Source of the DNA: Siniperca chuatsi
Taxonomy: Eukaryota > Chordata > Actinopteri > Centrarchiformes > Sinipercidae
Length of the DNA: 64,000 nt
Reading direction: 5' to 3'
Assembly (NCBI RefSeq): GCF_020085105.1
Contig: NC_058046.1
Coordinates: forward strand, 10,872,175 to 10,936,174
Of the stretch, positions 1 through 25,734 are shown piece by piece. Position numbers and translations under genes: made by a program. The notes under the pieces were generated by a model. It was not told where the DNA came from. It was given only the letters and a program-made list of their open reading frames with translations, and did no database searches. Each line of letters opens with the position of its first letter. Position 1 is the stretch's first letter.

Positions 1-330
1 GTGGTAAGAGATGTTCAATACTCATCACTGTCCTGTCACACTAAAGGAAAAGAAAAAACACAAACCTGTTACACAAGAGTGATGAATTTATGCACAAATA
101 GCTTTTTCCCAATGAGTCTACTCCAGCCAATCAGATATCAAGACATAATTTTTCTCCACCTTCAACCACAGCGGGTATACAGTTTATGTGCTTACTCCAC
201 TCATGTTGTATCCACGTCTTTAAATCTGAGAGTCTGCAGGATATAATGCTGTATGCTGATGAATGCAGTACAAAAGGATTTTTCCAGGTGGCTCCTGCTT
301 GATACGCCAGTGTTTGCTGTCATTTGGTAG

Positions 331-2741
331 AGACAAGTTGTGAAGAAAAAGGACAAGCAAGTGGATGGTACAATGGCAGCAGCTGTGCAGGAGAACAAAT
401 GCCTGACAGAGACTCTGCAGGAAATGGAGCCAAAGTTATGTGAGAGCCGCCAGCAGCTGGCCGCCCAGAGAAAAGCCATGGCCGAGAGTTTGAAGGTTCA
501 CTGCTCTGCTTCATTTGAGGGCTTTTTGACAGAGATCAGCCCATAAAAAAGCATCAAGCTAACTTGTACATCATTATCATTGTTTAGGTGTGATAATACT
601 GTACACAAATAGGCAAATTGTACATGGCATTATTTCACTGTTGGTATTTTAAATTGAGATGTAAAAACGTCAAATCATATTGAATATTTGTTCATTTTCT
701 GAGATTTTTGTTTTTTGTCCAATTGATATTCATTGCTGCTCGTGTTTAAAGGAAAACTCTGCCCTTTTCTGGTGTTCATAGATTTTCCATCTTTCATATT
801 GGTTATGGCAACATTTTACTCAGCAAGTCAAATGCAGAGACACATGAATTCAGCTTGCTTTGCTGTTTCTTTTTCAATGCCACCGCCAGGAGTCACAGTC
901 AGAGCTGTTTAAATCCTCCTCAAAGGCTTTGATTTTGTCATCTACACAACTTATTTGGCAGATCGAACAAGAGTAAATGTTCAAACTTTTATGCAAACTG
1001 TGCACTGTAAATGTCCATTAGATCTTGTAGAGCTTCTTTTTGGTTCAAATTTGACCCGCAGCACTCACCATAGAAAGACAATTCCATTCATTCAACAAAC
1101 ATTTCGGGTCTCAGTGAAATCACAGTGAAAATAGTGAGTAAAACTTTCCTAAAACTGACTGAATGTTGGCTAAAACTATGAAAGTAAGAAAACTTCTGAT
1201 AATGTCTCCAATAGAAGGGGAGTAAAATGAATGCACAGATATTTGAGGAGAGATGTGACCTGTATTTGAAGCACCAGCAGTTGGAGATGAAACACAGAGA
1301 GGTAAACTGCTCGCATCGATTTGTCATGTCGCAAGTGTTACCTTTATTCCTTCGCGAGCGTTGAATGTTGTGTATGCCTGGTGGGCATTCATGTGATTCA
1401 TGCGTCCCACAGTCTCAGCTGGAGTTCGACGAGCTGCAGAAGAGGCAGAGCCAGGTCGCTCTGGGCATGCAGCAGAAAAGTGGCCTGAAGGCCTTGTTTC
1501 TGGAGAGGAAGATAAAGGCAGTGACAGAAATTCAAGAGAAGGAGCAGCTTAAACTCTGGGTGGTGCTCGCCTTCGGACAGGGAGTCCAAACGGCTGCAAA
1601 AAACATTAAGGTATGATTTTATATCTGCACATGTTATGCACATATATTTCAACCTGTGTTCAGTAGTTTATAGGACCGCGCAGTCAACAGGAACTAGTAA
1701 AGTAACAGTAAAGATGCCATTTCATTGTGTCTTTAACAGTCCTATGACATTTCCTCTAGTGCCAAACAAGATCAACACAACCCAATCAAATTATTCTGAC
1801 AGTTAACTCCACCAATTTTACACATCTAAGTCAGTTTACCAGACATGTTTTGTACAGCTCCGCCTGTGAAAACAGTTGTATAATGTGTGGAGGAGCTTTT
1901 TTTAAGTCTCTAAAGGGAAATAACCCTAATGATGTCATAGTGAGGTCTGCTTCTTCTAGACGAGCTAAATCATCAGTATAGTGTTTGTTCTGCAGCCTCT
2001 AGAGGTCACTAGTGGGTCTTGATACTTTGAGTCTTGCTTTCATTCTTCTTTGTGATTTACATTGTTTGAAAGTTTTTTGTGAGTTTCAGTGTGTGAGCTG
2101 CTGTTGTTGTTGTACGAGAACAAACCAGAAAGTGTGTTTTTACCTGTAGGAACTATTTGTGTCCAAAGACGCCACCATCAATGACTTGATGGATGACTTG
2201 TCTCGAGATTTAAAGGTTGGTCATCAGTTATGTCAAAGTGATTTCATGCATTTGTTTAATTGATCTGAGAGTAGTTGGTAGTAGTAGTAGGTGTGCAGCT
2301 TTGTTTGATATTTTCTGGCCAGTTCATAAGATGCTGTCATGTTTTATTAAAATAAGCGTGTGATCGGCAGGAGTATGACAACTTGGTTAAGAAAGAGACG
2401 ACTTTGGACATCTCTGTGGGCAAGTGGCTCCCAAGGGGTGACATCAAAAAATGCATCAGGAATGCCTTGGAGGATAAGGTTCCTCTATATCAAAAGGTTA
2501 GTCATCAGTTATCTCACAGTGTTTTCATGCATCTGTTTAATTGCTCTGAGAGTAATTGTTGCTGTGCAGATATTTTTTCAGTCAGTTCAGGTAGAGCTGT
2601 CATGTTTTAATGAAATAAGCCTGTGATTGGCAGAACTTTGAGGGCTTGATGCAGGAACTGACGGCTTTGTGCATCTCTGAAGACAACTCTGTCCTCAAGG
2701 ACGCCCTGGGACTGAACCCTGCTGGCACTGCATCCAGATAG
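331..2741 (+). CDS. gas8: GAS8/DRC4-like dynein regulatory complex subunit, 3' part
   Basis: Coding exons read as 331-495, 1239-1301, 1413-1610, 2150-2215, 2371-2496 and 2634-2741 (stop TAG at 2739-2741). All joins are phase 0 with AG/GT ends, giving 241 codons. The product is a Glu/Lys/Gln-rich coiled coil. Pieces such as ENKCLTETLQ, LEFDELQKRQ, QQKSGLKALFLERKI and DATINDLMDDLSRDLK follow, in order, the C-terminal half of GAS8 (human ENKRLSEPLQ, QQKTGFKNLVLERKL, STIKDLQYELARVCK). GAS8/DRC4 is a subunit of the nexin-dynein regulatory complex in motile cilia. The N-terminal half lies beyond the left edge. The sequence is more diverged than expected for a core ciliary gene, so it may be a paralogue. 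The last two exons and their upstream introns look tandemly duplicated (see findings). A polyA signal follows at 2844. Identity comes from remembered family sequence, not a search. Confidence 0.7.
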
Positions 2742-2843
2742 TGAACTCCTGCAGCTCTCAGGTTTGCACTCATCTGCTCTTCCAGGTTATTCTTCAACCC
2801 AAATCACTTTTTTCTCCTCTTTCATTCAATTCCTGATGGTTTG

Positions 2844-2849
2844 AATAAA
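2844..2849 (+). terminator. polyA signal of the GAS8-like gene
   Basis: A canonical AATAAA lies 103 nt after the stop codon of the upstream gene. This supports the assignment of the final exon. Confidence 0.6.
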
Positions 2850-4500
2850 GGTAAATTACACAAACAGATCAATATGTAGTATACTGATATTTACTGATCA
2901 TTCTTGTTTATTACAACTTGGGTCTTATTTTCATAATGCTGGCCATCATTTCCATCAGTTTTGATAACATTGTACTCACTCAAGTTAATTGCTGAGATGT
3001 GGAAACAAACAACATCGCTTCAACAAAGACACAAGCAGTCAGGCGATCAGACAGGTTGTAGACAAGTCGACAGTTTATCCAGATTATCTTAACCACTTTT
3101 ATTTGGAGGTCAAACTGACATTAGTGAGCACATCTAAATAATAATTTCATTGCACTGTAAAACTGTGTGTGTCCACAGCTGTGGCAAGTATGCTGAATCA
3201 AAGGTGAGGCAGGAAGATGGTGGTGGATGTTTACAACGTAATAATTTTACACTTCAGCTTTGATTTCTCCTCTAAATAAGTTTGGCTAACCTGGGGTTTG
3301 TTTCTAACGTGTCTGATCTTCTGTTTCTTGACCCATATGACTTTTTTTGTGATTTTGCCACTTAACTTGGTGAGTAGGTAATGTCATTGTTACTGTTAAG
3401 AATGACAGCCTAATGGTTAAGACGCGTACTGCATAACTGCAGCGTCCTCGATTGATTTCTCATGCTCTTGTTGATTGAACCTCGCTTCTTGTGAATACAA
3501 TATCTGAGCATTTTCTTTTTTCAACCTGGAAAAAGTTTAGATTTTATTATTCAGACCATTTGCGTTGATTGATACCAGTTTAACACTGTTACATGGCATC
3601 ATCCATGTTCATATGCATGCATCCCTCAGAAAAACTCATATCATTTTAAATATAAAATACATCCATATAGCTGTAATCTCTATTGTAAGACCTTTATGTC
3701 TCCATTTTCATTGTATAACATCTGTGTTTTTATGTGACCAGTGTTAGGAGCCTGAGGCTTGCAGGCTCTGGTCTGTGCTGAGGCTGCAGGGAATCGACTC
3801 TTTTTATGTCTGTTTTCCAGGAGCTTCTGAGTGGCCTCAGATGTCTGATGGCCGTGCTGCATCAGTTTAAAACATTTCACACTTTAAATCACTTTATCTT
3901 CTCCATGGTTATTGCAGAGAACGTCACCATCAACACCAGTATATTTAACACTGATGGTAAATGTGGCTGTGGTAGATAATTTATCAATGTATTTATCAGT
4001 GAAACATTACTTTTTTAAAGTCCTTTGCTTGATTACTTTTTAATCTTAGTACTAATCCTTTCAGTTTTGTTGAAGATGATAGATTGATATTGTAGATAAA
4101 AAAAATTTTATTTATGTATTCGTCTGATCTCTTTGGCCTGATTTCAGTATCTGGGTGCTTGATTTGATTATGGTTTTTTTCTGTTTCGAACACAAAGACA
4201 CTTTATATTTGAACTCATTTTGAACTGAGTTGGATTTCTTACTTAAAATATTTCATTGGAGATGTACACCACATTTATAATTGAAAATGTAATGGTTTGA
4301 ACATGAAGTCCTGAATCCTGTCCTTCCCCTTAGTGTGCAATAAATAAATGAATTGTGTCAGATAATAATTGTGTCAATCAGATATTGACTATCAGTGTTA
4401 TCAATAGTTAATTCATCTGACCTGTGAAACTGGGTTACAAGCTGAGTTGATGTACACTGATAGAACTGATATTGAAATTTGTTTTAAATGGTGTTTTAAA
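2850..4500. other. Intergenic DNA, no gene seen
   Basis: AT-rich sequence with only short chance ORFs. I see no splice-compatible coding run and no recognisable repeat. Confidence 0.5.
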
Positions 4501-4504
4501 GGAA

Positions 4505-4830
4505 GATAGTGATTTGGCGAGCCCGAGCTCCTCAAGCAGGTCATTTGCCCTGACAGCGAAGGCCCGGCCCCCTCTAGTCTCAAATCTAGTCGCAGGAACA
4601 GTCAGCAGGTTCCTTGTCTGAGGACCTCAAGCTGCACACAGGTTGCTCTCAAGAAAGCAACTCTTAAAATATTAAATTCATTCCTAAAACAAAAGAGTAA
4701 GCACAGTAGTGCTGTCAAAAGTAAGAGTACGTAAGAGATAAGACATGATCTCTTTTCCTGGTTTTAGTTGAAAGTCTTGCAGCAGCATTCTGTACTAGTG
4801 TTTAAAGACCATCGCAGTTGTCCAGTCACA
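4505..4830. repeat. Probable old dispersed repeat
   Basis: A GC-richer patch with phrases such as GTCTGAGGACCTCAAGCTG and AGCAGCATTCTGTACTAG. It resembles decayed dispersed repeats common in teleost genomes. The family was not determined. Confidence 0.35.
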
Positions 4831-5337
4831 AGGAACATAAGGCATGTATGACCATTTCTGCATCAAAACTGATCCCATCCTAGAGATATTTATTTGATGA
4901 TAACCAGGGCCAACTGCTTAGAAATATTCTTAAGAATGCTCCTAAACATTTCAACATTTCAGTCAAAGATTTTTTTTGTAAAATCTAAGACAAGCATGTC
5001 TACCCCAAATCCCCTCCTTCAAGCACTGAGTGAGCCAATAGCAGGCCTCCAGAGGTGATGTGTCATGGCTGCATCACATCAGTCATCGCAGCTTCATGCA
5101 CCGTCATTCACTGTATCCAGCGCTTGCACACTTCAGTATATTGAAACATACAAGACAAAATCTTATATTTTCCCAAAAGTTATGTTGACAGTATCAATAT
5201 GTGCTGTTTGGGATATTATTCATACAAATCTGCTGTTACCTTTGCTACTACTAATCTGTTTACTTCTTCCTGATAACTGGGACAGAACACTGACAAACCC
5301 TCAACAGGTAGACTGACTTGTTTATGAACTAGGGTAT

Positions 5338-5460
5338 ATTTGTCTGATAATTTATTAGTTTTAACTGATTATTTATTTTTATCTGATAATTATTTGTGTC
5401 TGATAATTAGTTTTTGTCTGATAATTTATTTATTTATTTGTGTCTGATAATTAGAGTTCA
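5338..5460 (+). repeat. Degenerate minisatellite, TGTCTGATAATT units
   Basis: Five or more imperfect copies of a unit close to TGTCTGATAATTA, separated by TTTATT-rich spacers. Further copies of the same unit appear at 6079-6133 and 6912-6925, so the array is split by other sequence. Confidence 0.7.
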
Positions 5461-5498
5461 AACTCTGATGTGGTAGAACCCTATTGAGTTTGTGCTGG

Positions 5499-5499
<1 letters not shown>

Positions 5500-5537
<38 letters not shown>

Positions 5538-5538
5538 T
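5500..5538 (+). repeat. (ATT)n microsatellite
   Basis: About 13 uninterrupted ATT units lie at the left edge of the next dispersed repeat. Confidence 0.9.
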
Positions 5539-5549
5539 GTTGTCTTATG

Positions 5550-6062
5550 TCGTGGCTCAAAATCCTGTGAGCTGGTATGAGCTAGAGACAAGAAACTTGG
5601 CCCAATAACTGGAAATGATGTGCAAATGTTTCCACATGGTGGCGCTGTAATTAAGGTCCAAAAATGCAATTTTGGAAAAGCCACACCCCTCACACCGTAA
5701 ATCCGATTGAATTGAAGCTTCTCACACAAGTCCAGCTCAATGTGCTCTACAAAAAAGCCTCTTGGATCATTCAAGTCCGCCATGATGGATTTTTTGCTAA
5801 TTAGCACAATGTGGAAACCATTAAAGTGACATCTACTTTTTGAATTTTGACTCTATCAACACCAAATTTTGGATACAGCATTGCAGGACTGAGATACACA
5901 TTTCTATTACAAATGAGCAAGATCGATTGAAAAACATGACACCATCAACCAAATATTCGCAAAAGGCAGGGCTTAGCAGGAAATTGGCCATAACTCATTA
6001 ACAATTTGTCCAATCATCATAAATCTTGGGGGATATCTTCAGTCCTAATAGGTGTGCCAAAG
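5550..6062. repeat. Dispersed repeat of undetermined family
   Basis: A compositionally distinct block between two parts of the TGTCTGATAATT array. It contains CATGGTGGCGCTGTAATT, CAAGTCCGCCATGATGGA and GGCCATAACTCATTAACA, phrases typical of an abundant teleost repeat that I recognise but cannot name. A 108-codon open frame on the minus strand over part of it has no known domain. Confidence 0.5.
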
Positions 6063-6138
6063 CATATTTTATTTATTTTGTCTGATAATTATTTGTGTCT
6101 GATATTAATTTGGTTTAGTCTGATAATTAGTTTGGTCT

Positions 6139-6908
6139 ATAGGCTGACCAGAGAACAGGACACGCGGGCACGGTGGGCGTGATCAAGCGCAGTACATTAC
6201 ATTCAGTGTCAAGGAACAGTAAAACGTGAAAGTCAAAACTCAATGCTAAAATGTAATATTGAATAAATTCACTGACTCAATGTTAACATGAACATTATAC
6301 CTGTTCGGTTCACTTTGACGGCAGTCACTCACACTTTCATGTTGAAACAACTGAACCAATGACTGAAACGGGTGGCTTGATTTTAAATGTCAGGATTAAA
6401 ATGTAGCCTAAAGAATAATTTAGAATAACATCGGACTCTAACTGATAATTAGTTATTAATATTATGAAGATCAGTTACAGATTCTGAGGATGACATGAAG
6501 CACAGTGTCCTGGTATGTTACAATCATTTTAAACGTCTTTTCAGTAGCTGAGATTGTGATTAAGCTGTAGGATCTTACAAAGACATATATTTTTATATAT
6601 CACTCTCCGTCATCTGGTTTAACAGGTCGAATGACATCAACAATCCTTTATTTATGATAGCCTAATCAGTGCAATAGACAAGTGAAAACATAATAGCCTA
6701 TTCTTACATAATTTACAAAAAACCAACAGGACATTATTAATAACTAAAAGAAGGCTTCAAGTCTCAAGTCAAGGCGAGTCTCACAGCATACAGACACTTG
6801 TCGTTCAAGCTTGTTAGTATTATCTGTTACTATAACGGTTCGTTTTTTGGGACAAACAGGACAGGATTCAGGACTGTCCCGAATTTTTCAGGACGTCTGG
6901 TCACCCTA
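6139..6908. mobile_element. Non-autonomous DNA transposon with terminal inverted repeats
   Basis: The left end reads TAGGCTGACCAGA and the right end, on the other strand, TAGGGTGACCAGACGTCC, so the first 13 bases match with one difference. The block is flanked by the direct repeat TAGTTTGGTCT (6128-6138 and 6907-6917), consistent with an 8-11 bp target-site duplication. No transposase ORF lies inside the roughly 770 bp. The target-site length suggests a hAT-like element, which is inference. The host site is the TGTCTGATAATT array, so part of the flanking repeat could be coincidental array sequence. Confidence 0.6.
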
Positions 6909-6925
6909 GTTTGGTCTGATAATTA

Positions 6926-9090
6926 ACTAATTAAGTAGGTAGTAGAAAGGTACGGATTTTCACTTAAGTCCAAAGTTTCACAGTTTGATAAATGCATGCC
7001 CTGATCACAGAGCTATAGCCTAAAGTAATTACAGCCCGGGGCATTGATGAACACAGGGAAGTTCTTACTGGAGCCCTGGTCTCTCCAGCCAGCGGTTCGG
7101 CCTCCTCCATGGCCCCCACCCCAAGGAGACAGCTGCACACAGCTGCATAGCTTCAAAATCCACAAAGCAGTTCAGCAGGTGGAGACAGGAACACAGCCAG
7201 AAACACAATTAAATAAAAACACAAATATCAATAATGTACAAATACATATAATAAATACATTTAATTCAAAGCTGAAACTGACATCATCTCATAAATGAAT
7301 TGATACCTACACTCAAAACATTAATTCTTCAAGAAAGTGACAACTTTTTGGACAAGCTAAAGCAGCCCTTAAAAAGGGATAACATAAAATTGTGCTTCAC
7401 TGACACGAAACATCCCTTTTTAATGTTTAAGAGTATTTCTCCTCTTGAAGCACAAATGATCTCATTGTTTGAGTTAAACATAGGCATGTGGAGCCAAAGA
7501 GCCACAGTGTGTCTGATTCTGGTGGGATTAGACTAAAAGGCAGTGAAAAACAAGAAGAGGTGGACATTAATATGAAGCCTGCTCTGTTACTATCTAAAAA
7601 TACAATCTACCTACCTGTACATTTACTGCAGGATATGTAGCTGGCAAAATTGCCATTATGTGCACTTTCATAGTAAGCTGTTATCAATTTTTGATTCAAT
7701 GCCACAAAAGTCAGAGATACCCTGTATTATCTTCTCCAGCTATAGAAAGGGTCATAAAGCATCTTTCTTTCAGCTCTATAAATTCACTGAAAACATTGGG
7801 CAAATGATTTGGTCATCATATATCAGAACAGGATTGGGTCAATATTTTATGCAACTTAAATAATATATAATGTGTGGTACATACATACAAAGTCAATCCA
7901 CTTTAAATCATCATTAATAGAGTTTATTGAGATCCACATTAAACAAAGCCACGCTCAAAGGTAACCCTTCCTGCTGGAGCTGCACACAGGAGGATACGCT
8001 CATTTTATGTATTATGAAATTGTGCTAAAATCCAGGAATTGTGAGCACTGATAGATGTGATCAGAAAAATCGCTGGCCAAAGGCTTTTCAAAGTTCTGTA
8101 CACCACAAGAACTTTATTGATTCTCTTGCATGTAAACAAAATGCTGACATTACAGAAGTAGTAGGTATGGTTTCATATGGAAGGAATATGTTACTATACA
8201 CAATTTGAATTTATATATTTCTATATATTGTGTACTTCTTTGCGGGGCCATGTGTGCTGACAGGCTGCCTCAGTGTATTGCTGGCCAACAGGTGCAGGAA
8301 GGAACACCTTCATAAGAAACTGCTGCCTTTCCGTACATGCCTCCTGGGTGTTGCTGTGTTTGTATTTTGAAGGACACTTCCTGTCAGACACACTCTGCCA
8401 CAGGAGCTGTACCTTACTAGGACTTCATGTGATGCACCTGTGGGAAACCAGGGCTCACAATACCGCCTTGTTAACTCAGTGTATGTTTTTGTATCTCTTC
8501 CTCAGGCTCTGTCACTCAGGTGATGTCTGCTGTCTTGTTTTTACAGTCTTGAGATGGCACACTTTCTTTCACCGCTGACAGAGCTGGAATCTCCACACAG
8601 GTGGCAACGTGCATGTTTAAAGGCTGTCATTGTTCAGCAGTGACACAGCAGGCACTGTAATTGTAGTTAAGAAAAGAACTGTTCAATAATAATTGTTTTG
8701 TATACCCTCTCTAATATGTGAGGTCACAACAGTAGAAACATCTCTCAATGTAATGCAGCCCGTTGCAGTGTTACACATGCTGAATGAAGACTATGTTGAT
8801 TCAGGTGCCGAGTATTTTTAATAACGGCATATACAGCAAAACAACAGTTTCAGATGAACACAGGCCTTGTCACACTCTGCTATCTTGACTGATCCAGGTT
8901 CAGACTGGGGTAACTTGCTCCTATGCAAGGATTACAGTCAGTCACTGGACATTACAAAGCCGCCACTGCCATCTACTGGCGAAAACCGATATCGTAGGTA
9001 TTTAGGTACGTTTTTCACTGGCTTAATGACAAGAAGCATCTTAAATAATAATAATAAACCAAAAACAAATTAATTAATAAATAATGAATG
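6926..9090. other. Intergenic DNA, no gene seen
   Basis: Several ORFs of 60-101 codons occur, but none has a recognisable domain or a splice-linked partner. Confidence 0.45.
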
Positions 9091-9095
9091 ATAAT

Positions 9096-9108
9096 GGGGG
9101 GGGGGGGG
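9096..9108 (+). repeat. Poly-G run
   Basis: Thirteen consecutive G residues. This is a likely site of length error in assembly. Confidence 0.9.
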
Positions 9109-9274
9109 TCCAAGAAAACAACATAAATGAATACAATAATAATCCAGGGCATAATACCAGTATCATAATAATCTCAATAAGCTACACTTAACTTGACAGT
9201 ACTTGCACCACTACCTATTACTTATATTATTACATTAAATTATTATACTGTATTATCATCATCAACCGGTAAAC

Positions 9275-9466
9275 CCATTTGGTACCTCAAACTTATTTTA
9301 TCTTATACCCACCTGGTACTTAATTTATTTTCTAACCTGTTTTATAGTGTATTGTATTATTTTTTTGCTAGTACTTTCTCCTGTGTGCACTGACGTAAAG
9401 GCGAGCTGCTGTAACAAAGAGTTTCCCTTCGGGGATCAATAAAGTATTTCTGATTCTGATTCTGAA
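9275..9466 (+). mobile_element. LINE 3' tail (teleost type)
   Basis: A 3'-terminal fragment ending GGGGATCAATAAAGTATTTC followed by repeated TGATTC units, the typical tail of an abundant teleost non-LTR element. It is preceded by GTGCACTGACGTAAAGGCG. A reverse-strand copy of nearly the same sequence lies at 42708-42890. Only the tail is present, as expected from 5'-truncated insertion. Confidence 0.75.
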
Positions 9467-9808
9467 TACTATACAGTTAAATGTTGTTTCATCACCCTGC
9501 TATTCTGCTTGTGTCAAAAAACAACTTTACCACAGTACCGTTAGTCGCCTCTGTGAATTAAAACCTATTTTGTGTATGGTGGACTAAAGGGAAAAAAAGA
9601 TTAGAAAATAGATGTTATACAGAGATGTTAAAGGGAGACATTTTGTACTAGCAGCTGGTCTATTTGTACATTTCATTATATCCTGTCAAGTTTAAATTTG
9701 ATTTTGGCTTGTTTTTTTCCCTTGGAAGAATATATTATTTTGTGTGTAGGATGAGCGCAGGTTAAATTATATTTTCTGACTTTTGACATTACATTTTAAA
9801 GTGATTTT

Positions 9809-9809
9809 G

Positions 9810-9840
<31 letters not shown>
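9809..9840 (+). repeat. (TG)n microsatellite
   Basis: An uninterrupted TG run of about 16 units, just upstream of the LINE ORF2 fragment. Confidence 0.95.
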
Positions 9841-9841
<1 letters not shown>

Positions 9842-9884
9842 ATGTGGTAGATTTTTTTTCTGTGTAAATTCTTTTTTGAGTTTT

Positions 9885-10219
9885 ATGGACAGGATCACGA
9901 GGATGGACAGGATCAGGAATGAGTACATCAGAGGGACAGCTCATGTTAGATGTTTTGGAGATAAAGTCAGAGAGGCCAGATTGAGACATGTTCAGAGGAG
10001 AGACTGTGAATATATTGGTAGAAGGATGCTGAGGTTGGCGCTGCCAGGCAGGAGGTCTAGAGGAAGACCAAAGAGGAGATTTATGGAAGTAGTGAGAGAG
10101 GACATGAAGTTAATTGGTGTGAGTGAAGAGGATGCAGAGGACAGGGTTAGATAGAGGCACATGATTCAATGTGGCGACCCCTGAAAGGGAACAGCCGAAA
10201 GGAAAAGAAGAAGAAGAAG
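9885..10219 (+). mobile_element. LINE ORF2 C-terminal fragment
   Basis: The open frame from about 9885 to 10154 encodes RIRNEYIRGTAHV, EARLRHVQRRDCEYIGRRML, LPGRRSRGRPKRRFMEVV and EEDAEDRVR. This is the conserved C-terminal tail after the reverse-transcriptase domain of a common fish non-LTR retrotransposon. The frame stops shortly after DRVR, then comes a 3' region reading GGCGACCCCTGAAAGGGAA and a GAA-repeat tail ending near 10219. Endonuclease and RT domains are absent, so it is a 5'-truncated dead copy. The exact clade is not certain. Confidence 0.75.
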
Positions 10220-11400
10220 CTTTTCATTGACTATGGGAGGGCCAAACTTGTAAGGTATTGGCAGGGGTCAAAGATTGTGGTTTAGCTCATTCCTAGCAAC
10301 TGTGGGTAGGCTTAATGGGGGAAAGCCTACATCTAAACCTAATCATGCTAAGGTGAATCAAACAAAATGTGATGACACATATGCCACTGCAGATGTTTGA
10401 TCAAGTGAACCGTCTGCACTTTCCGTGGGTCAGGGTACACAGCATATCATTGAGTCAGAAGAAGTATTGAGCAAGTTGTAAGGGAGAGGATATGATGTAG
10501 TGAAAGTTGGGTTATATGGCAAGCCCACTCTAGACTTAAAAGCAGGTCCTCAGCCCATTTTGACATACTTAAATAGCACTTCAGTAACTTCTTTTATGCC
10601 TCTAGCTGACTTTTATGACACAAAGCCCTCCTCCACTGAGACTGCTGTTGACTACTGCATAACGAAGCCATTGACACTGCTGTGGAGGGACTAAAGAGAC
10701 AAGGCAAGACTCCTGACAATCCATCTTGTGAAGTGACAGTCATGTTCATCACTCACTGCCCTGATCCTGAACTGTCTAGTCTTCAGCTGCAAGCCGCTTG
10801 CAATATTGGCAAAATACCTCTTTGGATGCTGTTGATATATTGTGATAACACTTAAGGAATGATTACCTGTGCTGTCCCTGCTCTTGAGAAGACAAGATAT
10901 GTACACATGAGATTAAAATCGGTAGTAATGGGAGTATGATGACCAAATAGGCATTAATTGCTCATTTCACTGTCTAGAATTGTCAAATAAGCACAGAAAT
11001 CTGTCAAGTATAATGCAGCCTTTAAGGCCAGAAAAATGCAAACTGAGCTACTGTATATCACGAAAGTGCAATAACTAAAATGCCACAATGAGGGACAGAA
11101 ATGCAAAAGTGGTTATCATACTGCCACCAACTGGCTAATCGATATGAGGTTTTGTCTAAATGGTGACAGATTTGCAGACAGTAGTACCAGGAATAAAGTT
11201 TGGCTGCTGTAAGTCTTATGGCTTTCTGAGATCCAAATATGTACGTGTGTATGTGTGTGTGGAGGAGGAGAAAGATGAAAGGATAAAAAACTGAATGAAC
11301 CTTGGACTCATGAAGAAAAGACAAAAGGAAATCGACATTTCCAAGAGGTGGACCATACCTGTTTACAACAAAGAACATACAGGTACTTGATCACAATTGT
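10220..11400. other. Upstream flank of tnks, no gene seen
   Basis: No supported gene. The last few hundred bases presumably contain the tnks promoter. No clear TATA box was seen, in keeping with a broadly expressed gene. Confidence 0.4.
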
Positions 11401-11556
11401 TTAGGTCATGTACTTGATTGTGTGATCTGTGTTCCTCTTTTAAATCGATGGCTTCTCGACAGCCAGCCTCCACCGCGAGTAAACAGCTGACAGGAAACGC
11501 TACCACTTTGAACGGAAAGGAGGAGCAGCTTTTATTGTCGCCTGAGAGCTGCTGTA

Positions 11557-25287
<13,731 letters not shown>

Positions 25288-25297
25288 TTATTTACAT

Positions 25298-25319
25298 CAC
25301 ACACACACACACACACACA
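25298..25319 (+). repeat. (CA)n in tnks 3' UTR
   Basis: A short CA run starting 11 bases after the tnks stop codon. Confidence 0.9.
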
Positions 25320-25692
25320 AGGACTCGATGCTCATTATTTTCTCCTTTGTATTACCTAAACACCTTTTATTTACCAAACACATTTCCAGTCTCCTGTCCA
25401 GTAGAACCCATGGTGACCAGTGCTTCATGAGCAGATATGCTGTATAATACTCTCCTACTCGTGGTGATGACACACGTTTTGTTTTATTTTTTTGCATCGG
25501 CTGCATGTTAATAGAGAAGCATGTAAGGCCCAATAACGTGCGTGGGTTAGTTCTTTGCCCCTCCCCTTCTCACCAATCAGGCGGATGCTTGTAGAGACTT
25601 TGAAGTATCAGCATTAACAGTTTGCCACTCTTTGTCGCCTCATGACTTGTGACTGTGTGCAGAATCACCGACCCCTCACCTCTATATATCTA

Positions 25693-25734
25693 TACACACA
25701 CACACACACACACATACACACACACACACACACA
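25693..25734 (+). repeat. (AC)n in tnks 3' UTR
   Basis: An AC run with one AT interruption, within the presumed tnks 3' UTR. Confidence 0.9.

Noticed and set aside
1-330. Another GAS8-like exon at the left edge
   Set aside because: No AG-bounded coiled-coil frame that fits phase 0 could be found, so the previous exon is probably outside the window.
8273-8578. 101-codon + strand ORF
   Set aside because: Cys/Leu/His-rich with no domain, no splice partners and no conserved motif. Probably chance.
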